A stretch of DNA of 64,000 nt from Clostridium pasteurianum BC1 (GTDB lineage: Bacteria; Bacillota; Clostridia; Clostridiales; Clostridiaceae), in contig NC_021182.1 of assembly GCF_000389635.1 (NCBI RefSeq), positions 1,364,001 to 1,428,000 of the forward strand. The letters are read 5' to 3'. Every line of letters begins with the position of its first letter. The stretch's first letter is position 1. Of this stretch, positions 62,534-64,000 are shown one piece after another. The notes beneath the pieces were generated by a model that was given only the letters and a program-made list of their open reading frames with translations, was not told the DNA's origin and did no database searches. The translations under genes were made by a program, and so were the position numbers.

Positions 62534-63070
62534 TTGGATGAACTAGTTTTAATAGAAAAAGCTAAGCAAGGAAATAAGTCTGCTTTAAATCTGCTGCTCA
62601 CTGAAAACTATAATCTTGTAAAGGGCTATATTATTAAAATGACTGGTGACCCTACGCTGTCTCAGGATATTTTGCAGGAAACCATGCTAAAAGCAGTGTT
62701 AAATATAAAAAAATTTTCTCCTAAAGCAAAATTTTCCACTTGGCTTATTACCATAGCAACTAATCTATACAGGGATAACTTAAGAAAAGATAAGCACTTA
62801 GCCATACTTGATGAAAATATGATTTCTGATTCAGGCAATCCTGAAGATGCCGCAATTTCAAAACTTGAATACGTAGAAATTCTTCAAGTTATTAAGTGTC
62901 TGCCCTATGAAAAAAGAGCAGTATTCATACTAAAACATTTCTACAATTATAGTTATGAGGAGATTTCCAAAATACTTAATTGCCCTGTAGGCACTGTTCG
63001 CTCCAGGTTACATTACAGTGTTAAATATATAATCCTTGAGTTAGAAAGAAGGGGTATGATAAATGAATGA
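62534..63070 (+). CDS. ECF RNA polymerase sigma factor, SigY-like
   Basis: 178 residues from a TTG at 62534 (GAAGGTGAA site). Region 2 (LLTENYNLVKGYIIKMTGD, QDILQETMLKAVLNIKKF, FSTWLITIATNLYRDNLRK) and region 4 (CLPYEKRAVFILKHFYNYSYEEISKILNCPVGTVRSRLHYS) are both complete. Two small overlapping downstream genes and a PLDc_N-like gene match the sigY-yxlCDE layout of Bacillus. Stress or envelope signal unknown. Confidence 0.88.
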   Translation: MDELVLIEKAKQGNKSALNLLLTENYNLVKGYIIKMTGDPTLSQDILQETMLKAVLNIKKFSPKAKFSTWLITIATNLYRDNLRKDKHLAILDENMISDSGNPEDAAISKLEYVEILQVIKCLPYEKRAVFILKHFYNYSYEEISKILNCPVGTVRSRLHYSVKYIILELERRGMINE

Positions 63071-63515
63071 AAAAGAAAAGCTTATAAATACGCTTATTGA
63101 CAAGCGATATAACGAAGCCTATGATATAAACCTGTTAAATAAAGCAAAAAATGAAGAACAGATAAATGAAAATAATGATACTTTAGATAAATCAGTTAAT
63201 TTAGAAGCTTTTGAAGATAAAATGAATTCAGCATTGGAAAAAATAGATTTAGTTGATAATATCGATTTTAATATTAATATAGATACTTTAAAAATAATAG
63301 AACAAGCTGAGCAAATAGGAGCTAAGAAAAATTCATTTAAGGAAAATATATATTTTATAATAACTTCAATTTTAATATTATCTGCATTCAGCATTGTTTT
63401 CTTAAAACTTGGTATAAAGTTTGTGATTTATTTCCAAATAGTACTTGCTTTCATTATGCCTTGGTCCTTGATTCCTCTTACGAAATACAGCTTGAGGAGG
63501 AATCATAATGAATAA
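63063..63515 (+). CDS. Putative anti-sigma factor (YxlC position)
   Basis: 150 residues. A cytoplasmic, acidic, helical N-terminal part (about 1-95) is followed by two membrane helices (about 98-117 and 121-138). It overlaps the sigma gene by 8 bp and the next gene by 8 bp. In Bacillus the equivalent YxlC helps to hold SigY. The assignment is by position and topology; sequence similarity is not obvious by eye. Confidence 0.6.
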   Translation: MNEKEKLINTLIDKRYNEAYDINLLNKAKNEEQINENNDTLDKSVNLEAFEDKMNSALEKIDLVDNIDFNINIDTLKIIEQAEQIGAKKNSFKENIYFIITSILILSAFSIVFLKLGIKFVIYFQIVLAFIMPWSLIPLTKYSLRRNHNE

Positions 63516-63705
63516 AATACTATTAATTATAGCTTTAGCCATAATTTTACTTACTCAAGGCTTTTGGATATATAATGATGCAAAAAAAAGAGGGGAAAAA
63601 TACTACTGGCTTTGGGGTATATTTGGACTACTAAATGTTCCTAGTAATTTAATTATATATTTAATTGTAACCAGAGTAATAATTGATAGGCATAAAGAAA
63701 AATAA
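63508..63705 (+). CDS. Small membrane protein (YxlD-like)
   Basis: 65 residues. An N-terminal helix ILLIIALAIILLTQGFWIY, the motif NDAKKRGEKYYWLWGIFGLLNVPSNLIIYLIV with a second helix, and a basic end. The pattern of D-A-x-x-R-G...W-G-x-x-G-L and P resembles PLDc_N-like or YxlD proteins that act with the SigY anti-sigma complex. It overlaps the preceding gene. Confidence 0.65.
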   Translation: MNKILLIIALAIILLTQGFWIYNDAKKRGEKYYWLWGIFGLLNVPSNLIIYLIVTRVIIDRHKEK

Positions 63706-63710
63706 TATAT

Positions 63711-63745
63711 AAAAAATCTTTTCCGAAAAAGAAAAGATTTTTTTA
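63711..63745 (+). terminator. Intrinsic terminator of the sigma operon
   Basis: AAAAAATCTTTTC (63711-63723) pairs with GAAAAGATTTTTT (63731-63743), followed by further T. Confidence 0.85.
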
Positions 63746-63752
63746 TTTTCAG

Positions 63753-63780
63753 TGAACTTTTTGTTTCCTTTATCGTTATA
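63753..63780 (+). promoter_or_regulatory. Second candidate ECF promoter
   Basis: TGAACTTTTTG (63753-63763) and CGTTATA (63774-63780), 16 bp between TGAAC and CGTTATA, closely match the element at 62482. It drives the partial gene at 63832. Confidence 0.65.
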
Positions 63781-63831
63781 TTTGTAGAATAAAAAATTAT
63801 TATTTAAAACTACAAGAAAGGGATGATAATT

Positions 63832-64000
63832 ATGTTTAATGGAATGACTGTAATTGAAATTGTAAAAATGCTTTCTCCTCTTATTATACTGGAATTTTGC
63901 TTGAAAATATTTTGTTTTTACAGACTGTATAAAGACAAAGTCAAATTTTTCCCAAAATATATATGGTTCATAATAATATTAGTCATTAGCACTATAGGTC
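63832..64000 (+). CDS. Membrane protein, PLDc_N/YxlE-like, cut by window edge
   Basis: The first 56 codons are visible, from an ATG after AAAGGGATG. MFNGMTVIEIVKMLSPLIILEFCLKIFCFYRLYKDK, then PKYIWFIIILVI, give two membrane helices in the PLDc_N arrangement found in YxlE, a negative regulator in the Bacillus sigY operon. Its own ECF-type promoter places it in the same regulon. Confidence 0.6.
   Translation, partial: MFNGMTVIEIVKMLSPLIILEFCLKIFCFYRLYKDKVKFFPKYIWFIIILVISTIG

Overview
The window looks like the chromosome of a low-GC, anaerobic, fermentative, probably spore-forming Firmicute of the genus Clostridium or a close relative. The base composition is strongly AT-rich, and ribosome sites are AGGAGG-type with frequent GTG and TTG starts. 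The gene set includes bifunctional AdhE with Rex-like operators, a glmS ribozyme, GatCAB, mannose-family PTS, DUF1284, DUF6483 and DUF4342 proteins, a Crp/Fnr-type regulator beside a 4Fe-4S protein, and a LexA-type box in front of dinB. I do not name a species. No rRNA, tRNA, CRISPR array or prophage was recognised.

Layout. 0-4.7 kb is the end of a polyketide/lipid-like biosynthetic locus: a ketosynthase-containing PKS cut by the window edge, a fatty-acyl-AMP-ligase-like enzyme and an Sfp-type phosphopantetheinyl transferase. 4.6-15.8 kb holds two two-component systems (one OmpR type, one NarL type), DUF proteins, a LiaF-like protein with an ABC-2 exporter, and phosphoglycerate mutase. 16-24.6 kb holds DNA polymerase IV behind an SOS box, cardiolipin synthase, a frameshifted AAA-ATPase/nuclease, a Crp/Fnr regulator divergent from a 4Fe-4S protein, a lone Cas2-like protein and a YdcF protein. 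25-28.2 kb is a run of eight unrecognised small proteins that fall into three paralogous families. 28.3-30.6 kb holds a HAD phosphatase, a DUF503 protein and 6-phosphofructokinase. 31-39.9 kb is a sorbose/sorbitol locus: sorbitol-6-phosphate dehydrogenase, EIIA, EIIB, EIIC, EIID and sorbose-1-phosphate reductase, followed by two broken regulators. The RpiR-type regulator is frameshifted and the SorC-type regulator is split by an IS256-family element with a perfect 8-bp target duplication. 40-45.3 kb holds adhE and then glmS with its ribozyme. 45.7-52.2 kb is an accessory stretch bracketed by two similar ~108-bp direct repeats; it carries a DUF1016 nuclease, an IS66 remnant and a compositionally foreign selO. 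52.8-57.6 kb holds an L,D-transpeptidase and gatCAB. 58-61.1 kb is a TetR gene and a MerR(TipAS-like)-ABC exporter cassette. 62.5-64 kb is the start of a SigY-like ECF sigma operon with two matching candidate ECF promoters.

How the genes work together. L-sorbose or a related hexose/hexitol would enter through the PTS, be reduced and re-oxidised to fructose 6-phosphate, and feed the adjacent pfkA. gpmA and adhE lie further along the same catabolic route to ethanol or butanol. Several genes deal with envelope stress or remodelling: the LiaF-like/TCS/ABC set, cls, the L,D-transpeptidase, YdcF and the ECF operon.

The two most novel-looking signals are (1) a dispersed, structure-conserving repeat with five copies, whose apical loop carries zero, one or two ~50-nt modules, and (2) the small-protein cluster at 25-28 kb, in which two-helix membrane proteins alternate with soluble proteins built on an N-V/I-D-M/I-x-Q/E-I repeat.
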